A DNA stretch of 64,000 nucleotides from Tretioscincus oriximinensis (Eukaryota > Chordata > Lepidosauria > Squamata > Gymnophthalmidae), in NCBI GenBank assembly GCA_022410635.1, contig JAJVDF010000664.1, forward strand, positions 346,292 through 410,291, given 5' to 3'. This document shows positions 30,360-40,964 of the stretch, piece by piece. The first letter of the stretch is position 1, and each line of letters starts with the position of its first letter. The notes below the pieces were generated by a model, which was given only the letters and a program-made list of their open reading frames with translations, made no database searches and was not told the DNA's origin. A program made the position numbers and the translations under genes.

Positions 30360-30555
30360 TAGTTTTGTGCAAAACTAGAACCCAACAACAACAACAAGAA
30401 ACCCTTTAAAAACACTGTTGCTTCCTTGGAGGTTAGAATAAAATGGAGACAAAGAGTGCGAAGCAACGTTCACACATTGGCATACCTGCTATGAGCAAAC
30501 CTTAGCCATAGAGCAGTTTTTTCCAAATTGGAAAAAACTGCACCTTCATCACTTT
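30360..30555. other. No recognisable element
   Basis: Begins with an AACAACAACAACA run. TTCCAAATTGGAAAAAACTG near 30521 is a small palindrome. Confidence 0.35.
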
Positions 30556-30557
30556 CA

Positions 30558-30799
30558 AGGGAGCAAAAGCTGTGTGGCTTTGCAAATGATGCATTGTGAA
30601 CGTGTCCCCCTGTGGATTATAGGGGAACTGCATGCGCCTGGTCCAAAGCCACACATCTTTCGCTCCCATTTTTTTCCCCTAGTGAGAATGCAGCCATAGC
30701 AAAAGAGTTCCCCCTGTGGATTATAGGGGAACTGCATGTGCCCAGTGCAAAGCACACATCTTTCACCCCCATTTTTTCCCCTAGTCAGAATGCAGCNTC
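30558..30799. repeat. Hairpin-forming segment with a 104-base direct duplication
   Basis: CCCCTGTGGATTATAGGGGA is repeated with period 104 (30607 and 30711) together with the following CTGCATG and CACACATCTTTC blocks. AGCTGTGTGGCTTTG near 30569 is inverted at CAAAGCCACACATC near 30644. Looks like a fold-back element with its right half duplicated. Confidence 0.6.
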
Positions 30800-31478
30800 T
30801 TTATCGTATCCCCAAATCTGGCCCAGCTTTTTACACCTAATCAAGGATTCTTCCCATTCCTTTCCCAACCTGTAGCACATTACAATGTGACAAGTCTTAT
30901 TTTCTAGGCCTTTTATCACTTGCACTGCATTGCTACGTACTCCCTTCAACTTCCCTGTCTCTTATTAAATGTGCTGCAGAGGTCTTGCTGAGGTCTAATC
31001 GATGCTGAGTGCTCTGGCAGCATCTCGCCTGCTCGCTGGCACAGTCCGAGTGGGCTTCACTGACACACACACACATATGCCCCATGTGACAGAGTCTCTC
31101 CCTGGATTCTTAATTTATCTGCAGCTCTGAAGTTTTCCACTTCGTTCTTTGCCTTACTAACGGCTATAACACTTTCCTTTGGGGACAGAATTTATAGTAT
31201 TAGGTTCAGAGCAGCAGAATCCCTAGTTTGAACAACCTTGCCCCAATTTGTTCCATTATTTATGGACTAGTGAGGTAGCCCGCAGATCATAGAATAATAG
31301 AATCTAGGCTGTTTTAAATCATTGTTTGTCTGTTTTAAGCGAGGCAACACATTCACAAGTATGTCCCCCTTTACCTCCAATCTTCCTCGCAGTTTCCTCC
31401 CTCGCAGTCCTTGACATATCCTGACAATTGCCCCAGAAATCATTGCTGCGCTTGCCTCACTACAAGCTCCAGCACTTG
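30800..31478. other. Mostly unrecognised
   Basis: A small CA run near 31065. CAATTGCCCCAGAAATCATT and GCTTGCCTCACTACAA (31424-31466) resemble part of Rep-G in reverse. Confidence 0.35.
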
Positions 31479-31479
31479 G

Positions 31480-31835
31480 TTGGACCCAATGACTCCGGAG
31501 GTCCCTTCCAACTCTATGATTCTATGATTTCCAGGCAGTCTCTACTAGGCAAGAGCCAATGAGCATTTTACAATTTGCATATTGAAGCTCTGAGGCAGCT
31601 TTTCTTTGAGGACTTTACAAAATGGAGGCTGATGACACAGATAATATACGGAGGCTATTTACTGTGCAGCAAAGACNTTAAGAGCATGTGGAATGCTGGA
31701 CGTGCATGGTTTCATCGGGCGGACAGAAGGTGAAATCNTCTACAAACACAGGAAATAGAATGTGAGGGTTGGGCCCTAGAGTTGGAAAGGGCCCTCCANG
31801 NTCATGGGGTTCAACCCCTTGCTCATACTGAGAAG
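31480..31835. mobile_element. Two CR1-b terminal scraps in opposite orientation
   Basis: 31484-31530 reads GGAGGTCCCTTCCAACTCTA then TGATTCTATG on the plus strand. 31760-31835 reads AGAGTTGGAAAGGGCCCTCC, the reverse of a similar end. Between them lies unrecognised sequence with Ns. Confidence 0.6.
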
Positions 31836-32214
31836 TTNATGTATCCATGAGGAATTGTATTCCCGTTCATGTATTGCCTCGAATCTCAGCCAANTGCACG
31901 TGTCTTACCTCAAATCCCAGCTAAATTCTCACCTTTTCCTGCCTCTTTGTGTATGCAGACACCATACCAGCTGGGCAACAGGGAAGCAGCCTGTAAGTAC
32001 TGTCAAGAAAACCTGGAGCAGTGGGGCTTTCTAGTGAATGGATTACTGAAATTGACCACAGTAGCAAAACTTTGTTTCCCAGCGGCCTCTGCTTCACTTT
32101 CTAGTTAGCACTTGTGCTAAGTTTGGGGTCCCTGTTTTTTGTCTTTGCCAAACTTTTTTCAATAACTGTGAGCGAATGAGAAGAACGGGAGAAATCTGAC
32201 TAACCAGGTGGGTG
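31836..32214. other. No recognisable element
   Basis: Frames of 76 and 79 codons overlap and contain unknown bases. No family signature. Confidence 0.35.
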
Positions 32215-32231
32215 AAATCTTCTTCTTGGCA

Positions 32232-32335
32232 GTATGTATATGTCTATGCTTGTTTGTTTTTATGTTGGTTGTTTTGTTTGTCATATGTTATACATACTGT
32301 AATAAAAAATTTATCCATTAAAAAAAATGAAAAAA
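32232..32335 (+). mobile_element. Very short L1-type insertion with about 17-bp target duplication
   Basis: AAATCTTCTTCTTGGCA flanks it at 32215-32231 and 32336-32352. Its end TACTGTAATAAAAAATTTAT plus A-rich tail resembles the L1 tail at 15100-15127 and the reversed one at 51152-51190. Only about 100 bases of 3' UTR were copied. Confidence 0.8.
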
Positions 32336-32352
32336 AAATCTTCTTCTTGGCA

Positions 32353-33222
32353 TAGCTCCAAATTGAAGATTTATAAATGGGGGTGGGGGGTGGTAGTTGT
32401 TCTGCTCTCTGGTGTCAAATAAGACCAATGTGTCCACATTGAATGCAGGGAAAGGGGTACGTCCCCAGACCCCACAATTTGCTGCTAGGGCAGGCCACTG
32501 TCAGTGTTCAGTATGGCAGGCATCAAGGGATTTCTTTAGGCAGTCCTTCTACCTCTTCTTTGGACCCCCTCTGTCACAGTGACCAATGGCCAGCTCTCCA
32601 TACAGGGTTATCTTGGATAGGCAATGGTCCTTCATCTTGGAGATGGGCCCTGCCCAGTGTTGCTGCTTCTTCAGTACCATGGCCTCAATGCTGATGACTT
32701 CTGCTATTTGAAGGACTGTAATGCTGGAGTGTTCAAGGAGTGGGAGGTACTGGTGGGAGTTAAACTACATATCAGGCCAGCAGTTGCTGGGGCAGTTTGG
32801 GGATAGGGGGGGGGGGGGCGCAGGTTCTTTCAGCCTCAGCAAAGTAAGGAGAGTGGCTGGGAGGAGTCACATTCAAGCAATTACCAGTCTCTGTCTCAGT
32901 CTGCAAGTTGAATGCCAATACAAAATGGACACCTCTATGGATTCTGAGAGAGAGAGACCGTAGCCCCTCCTAGGCAGCCCTCCCATTGGTTCTGGGATCA
33001 ATGACCTCTTTTGTTAATTAAAAAAGCTGCCTGGAGCTCATTGATTTGTTGGCAGCTTCTCTATAAAACCCTACGGTTGGCCAATGGTTCTCCATTGTTT
33101 TCTATGGAGATTTTATCATTGATTTTAATCTCTGAGTTTTCGCCGGACCCCACGAACCCAGAGGCCAGCCGCCACTGTATCAGACTCATACAGAAGAGTG
33201 GACGCTACAACAGTACCATACA
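32353..33222. other. No recognisable element
   Basis: Includes a G run near 32808. Several frames of 60-127 codons overlap on the plus strand without recognisable domains; the longest (33011-33394) runs into antisense CR1-b and is therefore not a gene. Confidence 0.4.
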
Positions 33223-33224
33223 CT

Positions 33225-33565
33225 CTGTTCTTAGAATCGCAGAATTCTACAGCAGGAAGGGACCTCCAGGGTCAGACGTGGTCAATGGAGGACTCACTAA
33301 ACAAGCCCAGACCAATGGCTGCCCAGCCTCTGTTGGAAGACTTCCAGGGAAGAAGAACTCACCAATTCCTGTGGCAACTTGTTCCACCACTTGATCACCC
33401 TTAATGTCAGAAAGCCTTGGCGTTTTGTTATTCTGACTAGCCAGAAGGGTGAACTCTTGCAGGACAACAAATGGAGGAGTGATTGCATTTTCAAAAAGAG
33501 GNAACAAGATTTCTGCTGAGCAGATTGCTTTCAACCTGACCTTTAGATGTAGAACTCGTTGCTTC
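33225..33565 (-). pseudogene. CR1-b LINE C-terminus, inverted
   Basis: The reverse strand encodes TLRVIKWWNKLPQELVSSSS then LEVFQQRLGSHWSGLV, the C-terminal signature of CR1 ORF2, followed by the GACCTCCAGGGTC-type non-coding end in reverse. Upstream of about 33500 the frame is lost. Confidence 0.85.
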
Positions 33566-33855
33566 CGGGTGTGAGAGCAAGGAAGAGAACAGAAGAAGCA
33601 ACAGTTGTCTCTGGCAAAAGAATTGCACCAAATGGAAAGCCGCAAGCGTACAGTACAGCCTGTTGGCAAGAATTAGCAGACAAGAGCGACTGTGGCATGA
33701 TTAAAGCCTGTGATTCTGATTAGTGGCAGAATGTCTGTGTTAAGCATTCATCAAAAAGTTTGCATAGTTCTACAGAATTAGAAAAGATGATAAGGAAAAA
33801 TAATAATAGTCGTTATAAAAATAATAAATAGCAACAGCAACATTTATTTCTAATG
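33566..33855. other. No recognisable element; AT-rich end
   Basis: ATAATAATAG and AAAATAATAAATAG near 33800-33830 probably belong to the tail of the following inverted SINE-M. Confidence 0.4.
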
Positions 33856-34040
33856 CCCTTTTCACCAATGGGCAGCTCACATAGCTTTAGTTGCTTTCTC
33901 CACAACAGACACCCTGTGAAGTATGCACGGCTGAGAGAGTTCTGAAGAACTGTGATTGGCCNAAGATCACCCAGCTGGCTTCATAGAGGAANGTGGAATC
34001 GAACTGGGAGACGACCAGATAAGAGTCCAACACTCTAACC

Positions 34041-34278
34041 CAGTGCTGGTGAACCTTTTGAGGTCGGCTTGTCAACATTTGTAAAAAAAAACCCGTCTAG
34101 TAAAAGAGAATTATATTTTTGATATATGTATTTATTAAAGAAGCAAAAACAAATAATTCTTTACACTCATGACTTTTTTGTGGCTGAATTCCGTTTGCTA
34201 AATCTTCAAATGAAGGTTTATTATTTCGTAAACTTCAAGTCCAAGCAAGCAGTTGGTTTCCTTTACTGGTTTTAAGCA

Positions 34279-34321
<43 letters not shown>

Positions 34322-34330
34322 GTTATTGTT

Positions 34331-34393
<63 letters not shown>

Positions 34394-34515
34394 AACATTT
34401 TCATTTTAAAAAAAAGAAACATTCTTAATTTTTAATTTAANCAGGGCAGCAAATGTCACCCNAAATGTCTTGGTGCGTCACCTTTGACACACATGTTATA
34501 AGTTCGCTATCACTG
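34041..34515. mobile_element. hAT-like non-autonomous element with 8-bp target duplication
   Basis: Left end CAGTGCTGGTGAACCTTTTG and right end (reversed) CAGTGATAGCGAACTTATAA are imperfect inverted repeats of the hAT/Charlie type. CTCTAACC (34033-34040) and CTCTAACT (34516-34523) flank it flush, one mismatch in eight. The interior is AT-rich, without a transposase frame, and carries a microsatellite at 34280-34393. Confidence 0.8.
34280..34393. repeat. ATT run turning into a GTT run
   Basis: About 14 ATT units, a short ATTGTT alternation, then about 20 GTT units, all inside the hAT element. Confidence 0.95.
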
Positions 34516-34735
34516 CTCTAACTTCTACACCAATTATTTGCTTTCTTCTTCAGTCCAACATCCTAGTAACAATGCTATGGAATATATTTGTATGGGATTT
34601 TAATCTTATTATTTTTTTCGTTTTACACTTTAGTTTGGAAACAACCTAGGACCTGTCCTTATTTTAGGCTGAATCTCTGAGCAGACTTTGGCCATCCATT
34701 TGGGCCTTCCATAGCCTGCCCATACGCTCTAACCA

Positions 34736-34908
34736 TAGCTGCATCCACATGGAGCTTTATCCTGGACTGACCCTTGGAATAGGAGCCTGCCAACCACATG
34801 CTAGTATAGAGTATGGCGGGCTCTGAATGGGGCCTGCCATAGTCTGTACTGCCATGTGGATGGCCAAGTTCTGTCCTGAGATGTGACCTCTGTGTGGATG
34901 TGGCTCAC
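34736..34908. mobile_element. FB-A copy
   Basis: GCTGCATCCACATGGAGCTT / TATCCTGGACTGA on the left, CACATGCTAGTATAGAGTAT in the middle, GGGCCTGCCATAGTCTGTAC and CATGTGGATGGCCAAG on the right, closing with CTGTGTGGATGTGGC. Confidence 0.75.
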
Positions 34909-34909
34909 G

Positions 34910-35720
34910 ACACCAAACTACCTCCCAGAATTTATGCTTTTGCAATTTGAAAGAAAGCAATTTGCAATACAAATGCTGTGTTCCTGCTATGTGCTCAGAC
35001 CATTCAAAATGCGAGAAGGCCAAAGGGTTCGCAACATCAACTGCTTTTTCCATTTGTTTCACACCATGCCATGCCTATGGCATTAGCATGTTTGAAATAG
35101 AAGATTCCTTCCCAGTTCTTTCTCATGTTATTATCAGTAGGAGGGTGTAGACACTCATGCCAAGTTAATTGNATAAAATATTACAAAAAGCTGGTGCTAT
35201 TTCTAATAAGTATCAACGCTGGGTTTGCATCTCAGGAAAAATTTAATGTATTGTCTTTCCTCCCAGTTGAAGTTCCTAGCAGGCCATCTACCTGGACTGA
35301 ATCACAGGCCACCATGAATTTTGAAATGAGAAGGATCTGGGAACCATTTCAGTTAAAATAATACTAATACAACGTGTAAGCTTTAAAATATGCACCAGTG
35401 TACCATCAGGCCCAGCTGGAAATGACTTTAGAAATCTGCTCCCACTGTGAGAACGCTTCTGGTTACAAGACTGACTTTTTAATTGGCAACTGGATACAGT
35501 AATGCCTAAAATGGTCACAATTACAGTGATTAAAATATTAGCTGATTTTGTGAGTCAAGATTAGTTATTAGAGGGTAATTTTGCACTTACCTGCTCAGAT
35601 GGATTCCTGGAAATCATTCTCAGCATCTGACACTGGGATCCGGATCCTTACAAAGGCAGGAATGGAGAAAACAGATCTAAGGTGTTACGATACCTTAGAA
35701 AGGATCTTGTGCACCCCTAG
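34910..35720. other. No recognisable element
   Basis: Frames of 60-101 codons overlap on both strands. No family signature and no repeat partner. Confidence 0.4.
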
Positions 35721-35724
35721 AAGG

Positions 35725-36045
35725 TGCAAAAAATGACCACAAGATGATCAAGGGGCTGGAACAAAATCCCTTAGGAAATCAGGCTGCAACNTCTGGGCCT
35801 CTTCAGTATTGAACGACGGTGGTTAAGAGGTGACCTAATTGAAGAGTATAAAATCATGCATGGGATGGATAAGGTGAATAGAGAAAAATCATTTTTTCTA
35901 TCACACAACTCTAGGACAAGAGTGCACTCCTTGAAGCCGATGGGCAGAAGAGTTAGGACAGACAAGGGAAAGTATTTTTTTATCCAGAGGGTCATTGGCC
36001 AATGGAATTTACTTCCAGAAGAGGGTATGCTACAAGTCACTGGCA
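35725..36045 (+). pseudogene. CR1-a LINE C-terminal remnant
   Basis: Matches 21330-21640: CAGGCTGCAAC then TCTGGGCCTCTTCAGTATTG, GTTAAGAGGTGACCTAATTG, AAAATCATGCATGGGATGGA and GAGGGTCATTGGCC. The coding frame is interrupted. The 3' region is cut off after TTACTTCCAGAAGAGG. Confidence 0.8.
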
Positions 36046-36074
36046 ATGTGACTGATCCATTCTAATTGCTTGCA

Positions 36075-36305
36075 AAGATCCTGTGCGCATGAGTCTTATT
36101 CTAGGCTATATACCCTATATAGCCTAAAGTATTCACTTATACCTGTATTCACTTGTGTGGGTGGGTGAGCAACTACATTTGGCAATATATTGTATATTGG
36201 AATAAGAGCCTGGCAGCCACATGCTGGAGTAGACTCTGGCAGGCCCTGAATGGATGGCAAAGTTCTGCCCAGGTCTGCAGCCCAAAATAAGGGCAGGCCC
36301 TTAAT
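36075..36305. mobile_element. FB-A, rearranged copy
   Basis: TTATTCTAGGCTATATACCC followed by its inverse GGGTATATAGCC-like sequence, then CACATGCTGGAGTAGACTCT, GGCAGGCCCTGAATGG and CAGCCCAAAATAAGGGCAGG. Middle sections are altered relative to 43623. Confidence 0.55.
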
Positions 36306-36339
36306 GTGCGCCCAAGTTAAAGTGTGAAAATACCAAGAA

Positions 36340-36500
36340 AACATAAGTGTTGGACTCTTATCTGGTCCTTTTCTGGTTCGATTCCACACTCCTCCATAAA
36401 TCCTCCACAGGGTATCTGTTGTGGGGAAAGCAACAAAAGCTATGGGAGCTGCCCTTTGGTGTTTGTATGCCCTACTTTTCTCAGCCCCAAGGGACTCAAA
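36340..36500 (+). mobile_element. SINE-M fragment joined to an inverted SINE-T end
   Basis: GTGTTGGACTCTTATCTGGT, GGTTCGATTCCACACTCCTC (B-box region) and CAGGGTATCTGTTGTGGGGA, then AGCAACAAAAGCTATG. From about 36460, ATGCCCTACTTTTCTCAGCC then CCAAGGGACTCAAAGC is the SINE-T body end in reverse. Confidence 0.65.
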
Positions 36501-36539
36501 GCAGTTCATATAACGTTTTGTTGTTCTCTTCACCACAGA

Positions 36540-37158
36540 CAAGAGAATTTGCTTCCAGAAGAGGTGGTGGTAGCTAAAAGCTTGGGTAGCTTTGAGATTG
36601 GGTTTCACCAATGAATGGAAACCAAGAGTAGCAATGGCTTCTAGGATGGTCTCGATCCTGCTTGCANNATGGAGCAACAGGAAGGATTCCTGAAATACCA
36701 CTTGCCACCGCGTCCTGCTTGAGATGCTCAGCGGCAACTAGGAGACCCCGGGTGAGACAGACTGGACTAGATGGGCTATGCTCTGATTCAGCAGGGATTC
36801 TGCTAAGTTCTTGAGCTAGAGAGACAAGCTGGATGCTTATCATAACGCCATTTGCTGGGCATTGAGAGCAGGTCAAAGTTTTGCCTCTTTCTTCTGCTTG
36901 AGATACTCAGGTTCAATTGGTGGGTCATTGGGTGAGACAGAAGGCTGGACTACATGGGCTGTGGCCCATTCAATGGGGGTCTACATAGCCAATATGATAG
37001 GCCCCATTTGGCTCATCCAGGGCAAATCCCTCTCCCAAGTGTAAAGAACAAGTAAAGGTCTTGCTTCCTCCTTCTGCTTGAGATGCCCAGGGGCAATTGG
37101 TGGGCCACTAGGTGAGACAGAAGGCTGGACCAGATGGGCCGTGGCCCCAATCAGTGTG
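36540..37158 (+). mobile_element. CR1-a 3' end with two further terminal copies
   Basis: 36540-36815 is a full 3' region ending at AAGTTCTTGAG. 36868-36982 and 37048-37158 each repeat CTTCTGCTTGAGATRCYCAG through GAGACAGAAGGCTGGAC. A FB-A scrap (AGGCCCCATTTGGCTCATCC) lies between. Looks like duplication of the LINE end. Confidence 0.7.
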
Positions 37159-37159
37159 T

Positions 37160-37785
37160 GGGGGGGTCATCTTAGGTTCGCAATTGATTCAATTTGAACA
37201 GAGTTTAAGAATATGGTTTTATGAAATGCAAAATATTGATATTGTGTTCCTGAGCCAAAACACTTAGCTATATCTTTTGATGAAAAGAAGCGGCTAGTTA
37301 GGTGTGTGGTTTTGTTTTTTTCATTTGAGAAGGTTAAGGGGCATGAATATTTAATACCCCTCGCAAAATGTTTACTTTGTAACATGGTGGATTGAATCTG
37401 CCTCCCATGAGGAAATGGTTACCTTCCACAATATCCCTGGTCCCCTAGGAGCTCCTCTTACCAAAGGTTTCATCTGATTTTTAACCTTCGGACCAGCTGT
37501 TGTGGTTTCATTAAGTGCTGCTCTTTGTTCTTGTCGACGGAAATACCAGCCAAGGATCTTCTACTCGGTGCTTCCAGATGGCAAGGATTGTTCGCTCGCA
37601 AGAAAACATTTCTATGGCCCATATGCTAAAGGACAAGAAGAAAGCCCTGGTTGCTATGGATAAAGCTGATTCCCTTTTCACACCNAACCCCGTTCTGGGA
37701 TTTCTCTTAAGGGAAGACTCCTCAGATATGGGTCTTCCTCTAAGATCTTCTGGAGAAATCCTCTTGATAGTCCACCCCCTGTGGA
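37160..37785. other. No recognisable element
   Basis: A 155-codon frame begins at 37515 but its second half translates the inverted SINE-T that follows, so it is not credible as a gene. Confidence 0.45.
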
Positions 37786-37789
37786 AAAT

Positions 37790-38090
37790 AGAAGAAGAAA
37801 AAGAAGGAGAGGGGGGAGAGGAGAAGGAGAATCTGGTTTTTATACCTCACCTTTCTCACAGAGCGTCTTACAAGATTATTTTTTTCTCACAAAAGCTTAC
37901 ATCTGTTATATTATCCTCACACACTGTGGTGGTACCCATTTATCTATTTGCAAATTTCTTTGGGTACAGCTGGGTTGGATAAAGCTAAGGCCAGTAAAGG
38001 GTGCTGACATGTGGGCCTTGAACTCCAATATCTCTGTTGAAATACCAAAGCTCTGCACCACCAGGCCTCACAGTGTGGGCATGCAGACCT
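37790..38090 (-). mobile_element. SINE-T, inverted, with GAA-rich tail
   Basis: GAAGAAAAAGAAGGAGAGGG tail, TTTTTATACCTCACCTTTCT, GGTACCCATTTATCTATTTG, CAGCTGGGTTGGATAAAGCT, CAGTAAAGGGTGCTGACATG, and the tRNA-like head in reverse at 38020-38070. Confidence 0.75.
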
Positions 38091-38370
38091 CAGGTAATGA
38101 ANTGGGGGAATAAAGGCCTTAAGGTATACAATGGTGCATATACACATTTTATTATGAATTATTTATATACTTACCAGTTGAGAAGCTCATAGATACCGAA
38201 CTAGGTTTGAGTGCCNCCATGACGCTGTCAAAAGCTACCAGTGGCCAGAGTAGGTGTAAAAAACTGCATGGCCCCCTGTGGCAAAGAGCAGCATGCACAT
38301 ATGCTGTACTCTTCCATGCCCTCCACTGCCACTTCCACACTGCAGTGGCAGAGGGGTTTTTCTTTGTTGA
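38091..38370. other. No recognisable element
   Basis: Short frames only. One N near 38101 and another near 38216. Confidence 0.35.
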
Positions 38371-39560
38371 CTTATTTATTTATTTGCATTTCTATACCGC
38401 CCTATACCCNAAGGTCTCAGGGCAGTTTTACAATTAAAAATCACCACATTAAAGCCAACCAACATATTAAAGCAATAGTATCTGAGTGTAGGGAAAGGAG
38501 GGCAGATTTTTCTTCCAAAGGCCTGGGTAAAGGGGTGCATCTTCAGGCTTTTCCTAAATGTTTAGGGGAGAGTTCCATGTGCATTTGAGTTGTGTGTAAT
38601 AGGGGGGGGGGGGGCAGGGATGCCGAGTCCAAGATTCCAAGCAATATGATTGGTCCACAAAGACCAATGGCACAGCTTGAAGCCTTGGACTCGTCGATCC
38701 CTTTCTGATTAATAGCACAAATATTAATGTTCTGTTCTATATCCAAAGATCTTGGTACAGAGAACAACAAACGAATGTCAAAATAATTGAAACAGAACAG
38801 TGGAAAATTGCTTGCAAGGAGAGAGGGTATAGTTTGCTCAACCTAAGGCCAGGGGGAAGAGGTGCTACTTTATCAAGTACCAAACACATAGAGTGTAGGT
38901 GCCTGACAGGCCTCAGATTGAAGACCATCCCATAATCTAGGGGCTAGCACGCATCCACGCCCTTTGATGGCTGAAGATGGTGAAAGCATCGAAAGAGCCT
39001 CAGCAAAAGACTTTAGAGTGCAAACAGGTTGGTATGGGAGGAGGTGTTCCTTTAAACATTTGGGTCCCAAGCTAGTATGGGAGTAGGCTGACCAGATGAC
39101 CCCTTTTTTGGGGGGAGTAGAAACCCGGGTTTGGAGTGCCTCACGGTTTTCACTGAGGAAAATGTTTTTTCAAGAAAAGGATATTTTTTTGGGAAAAAAA
39201 AATTTAAAATCTTTTTTCCTCAGGAAAAACTGGGAGGCACTGCAAAACCAGGTTTTCACACACCCCAAAAGGGGTCACCTGGTCAGCCTAGTATGGGAGG
39301 AGTGTTCCTTTAAATATTTAGGGTCTCACATGTCAACGTTAATATCTTGAACTGGGCTTGGTAGCGAATGTGCAACTGATGCAGCTCTGGCTAAGTGGTA
39401 CCAGTAAGCAGATCAGTTGTTTCGTTCTGCACAGCTGCAGTTTCCAAAATGTCTTCAAAGAGCACATTGCAATAGTCCAGCCAGGCATTTACCAAAGCAT
39501 GGACTACTGAGGCCAGGTTGTTCCTGTCTCAGAAAGGATGGGACAGCAAAGGATAAAAGA
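38371..39560 (-). pseudogene. L2-like LINE, reverse transcriptase C-terminal half, inverted and split by FB-C
   Basis: Longest L2-like remnant. In coding direction it begins near 39550 with residues like VVHALVNAWLDYCNVLFEDI, the LDYCN motif of L2-type enzymes. After the FB-C insertion it continues through the LHWLP and PLLPYQPVCTLKSFAEAL-type region (near 39000), and ends in the tail GGGTATAGGGCGG in reverse at 38398. Frameshifts and stops break it throughout. No reverse transcriptase core remains. Confidence 0.8.
39084..39290. mobile_element. FB-C fold-back element with 9-bp target duplication
   Basis: TAGGCTGACCAGATGACCCC and its near-inverse GGGGTCACCTGGTCAGCCTA form the ends. GTATGGGAG stands flush at 39075-39083 and 39291-39299 (the match extends to 11 if TA is counted on the genomic side). 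Arms pair through AAACCCGGGTTTGGAGTGCC and GGCACTGCAAAACCAGGTTT. Confidence 0.85.
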
Positions 39561-39767
39561 TATTCTGGTTTATTTAACCCCTTTTTGTTTAAGGTAGTTG
39601 TCCTTCAAAGTTCCTTCAAAGTTCTGATGTCTTCAATATCAACCTACACTGTGGGGGAAAATTCATGAAAATCTGTATCCAAACTATTGACTGATACTGC
39701 ACATCAGTGAATGATCATAATTGTATATAATAGTATATAATTTGAGACCGCCCTAGTGCAATTGGTG

Positions 39768-40030
39768 GACCACTGTGTGAGTCTTCACGCAGGTGCACAC
39801 CACAATTTAAAACCGCTACAATGCTATAATATAGAATATAGCAATCGTGTGTTCGTGCGCACCAAACATGTGTATTCCGTGGCCAATGTCCCAGTTCCAT
39901 GATATCACTCATGGATCTTGTCGCAGTGCAATCCGATTTTTTTTTTACTCGCAACAGGCAATAGAAACAACTGCTGTTTTCTCAATTGTTTTATCAACTC
40001 GCATCTGATTTGTGCGCACGCATCTGCTTG
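39768..40030 (+). repeat. Rep-F dispersed repeat, copy 1
   Basis: Matches 60562-60805 over most of its length: AATATAGCAATCGTGTGTTC, ATGTGTATTCCGTGGCCA, TGTCCCAGTTCCATGATAT, GCAACAGGCAATAGAAAC, TTTGTGCGCACGCATCTGCT. Alternating purine-pyrimidine GTGCGCAC motifs lie near both ends. Class unknown. Confidence 0.7.
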
Positions 40031-40184
40031 CAAGAATACAGGGGTTTTCCGGAACAATGCCTGAATATCTGAGCAATAATTTATTCTGGGAAAAGAGGCA
40101 TTTATTGCAGGTCGACTACTGAAAAACACTAAGCACTTGTGCCCGGGACATCCTGATTGCTCTACAAAAACATTGTATGCCAGT

Positions 40185-40240
40185 AGCCAGAATGCTGGAC
40201 TAGATAGCATCTGGCCCTATTCAACAAGGCACCTCTTATG
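40185..40240 (+). mobile_element. CR1-a terminal scrap
   Basis: AGAATGCTGGACTAGATAGC to CTTATGTCCTTATG, about 55 bases of the LINE end. Confidence 0.6.
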
Positions 40241-40960
40241 TCCTTATGTACAAGAGTAAAAGAAATAAGGATCTTTTCTCATTTTGACAGAGGTGTAGTC
40301 CAAACAATTGCCATGGAAAGAGCATTTGCTCTGCTGGTGGCTCCTTTATTTCCCAGTCACTCCAAAAACATTCTTAAATTTACCTTAATCCTACCCATTG
40401 TGGACAGTTTTAATCATGCCTCCACTTTGAACATGTCCCTGCTGAGAGTCTGAATGCAGACGTTGTTATCTGCTATGCCTGATGCTAATACTTTGCCCTA
40501 ACTGCCACTGTCCTGGTTTGCAGGCTTAGAAATCTTATTAAAGTCGTCTGACCTTGACGCAATTTAATGGCCTTGATGAGAGAACGTGTCTTCTTAGCCA
40601 GGTTCTGAGCGAGATATGGCAAGGATGCTTCACGCGCCTTAATTTGGAGATCATTTGATAACCCCAGAGAGACGACAAACTCCTTTCAGTTGCCATCATT
40701 CTTACAAACCTCTGAAGAATAGCAAAAAAAATCACGGCACACAAATTTGCTCACAATATGTCCCTCCATATTATTCTTTCTTTACTGATATTCCAGTTTA
40801 ATGCTCCTCGTTTATATTTCTGAGTTTTGCCAATCTGTAAGTTCCTGACTAGCAAGATTTCACATGCTCACGAACCCTATCCCGGCTAGAAGTTATCGGG
40901 CGGGAAATCTCACGCTGAGAGCCCGGAAATCTCTGACACTGAATATTTTCCACATGCGCA
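40241..40960. other. No recognisable element
   Basis: Frames up to 79 codons without family features. No microsatellite. Confidence 0.35.
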
Positions 40961-40964
40961 AAGC

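Larger units (their letters stand above)
33860..34545 (-). mobile_element. SINE-M, inverted, split by a hAT element
   Basis: CACATAGCTTTAGTTGCTTT, AACAGACACCCTGTGAAGTA, TGTGATTGGCC and GGAATCGAACTGGGAGAC, then CCAACACTCTAACC up to the insertion. ACTTCTACACCAATTA after it completes the tRNA-like head. Confidence 0.8.

Noticed and set aside
28986..30409. Five frames of 422-456 codons on both strands
   Set aside because: They are mostly unknown residues from the 990-base gap, with ends coded by a transposon terminus and a minisatellite.
36096..36737. 213-codon reverse-strand frame
   Set aside because: It spans FB-A, SINE-M, SINE-T and CR1-a sequence in turn, so it cannot be a gene.
37515..37982. 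155-codon frame as a possible small gene
   Set aside because: The second half is an inverted SINE-T including its GAA tail, and the first half has no recognisable feature.
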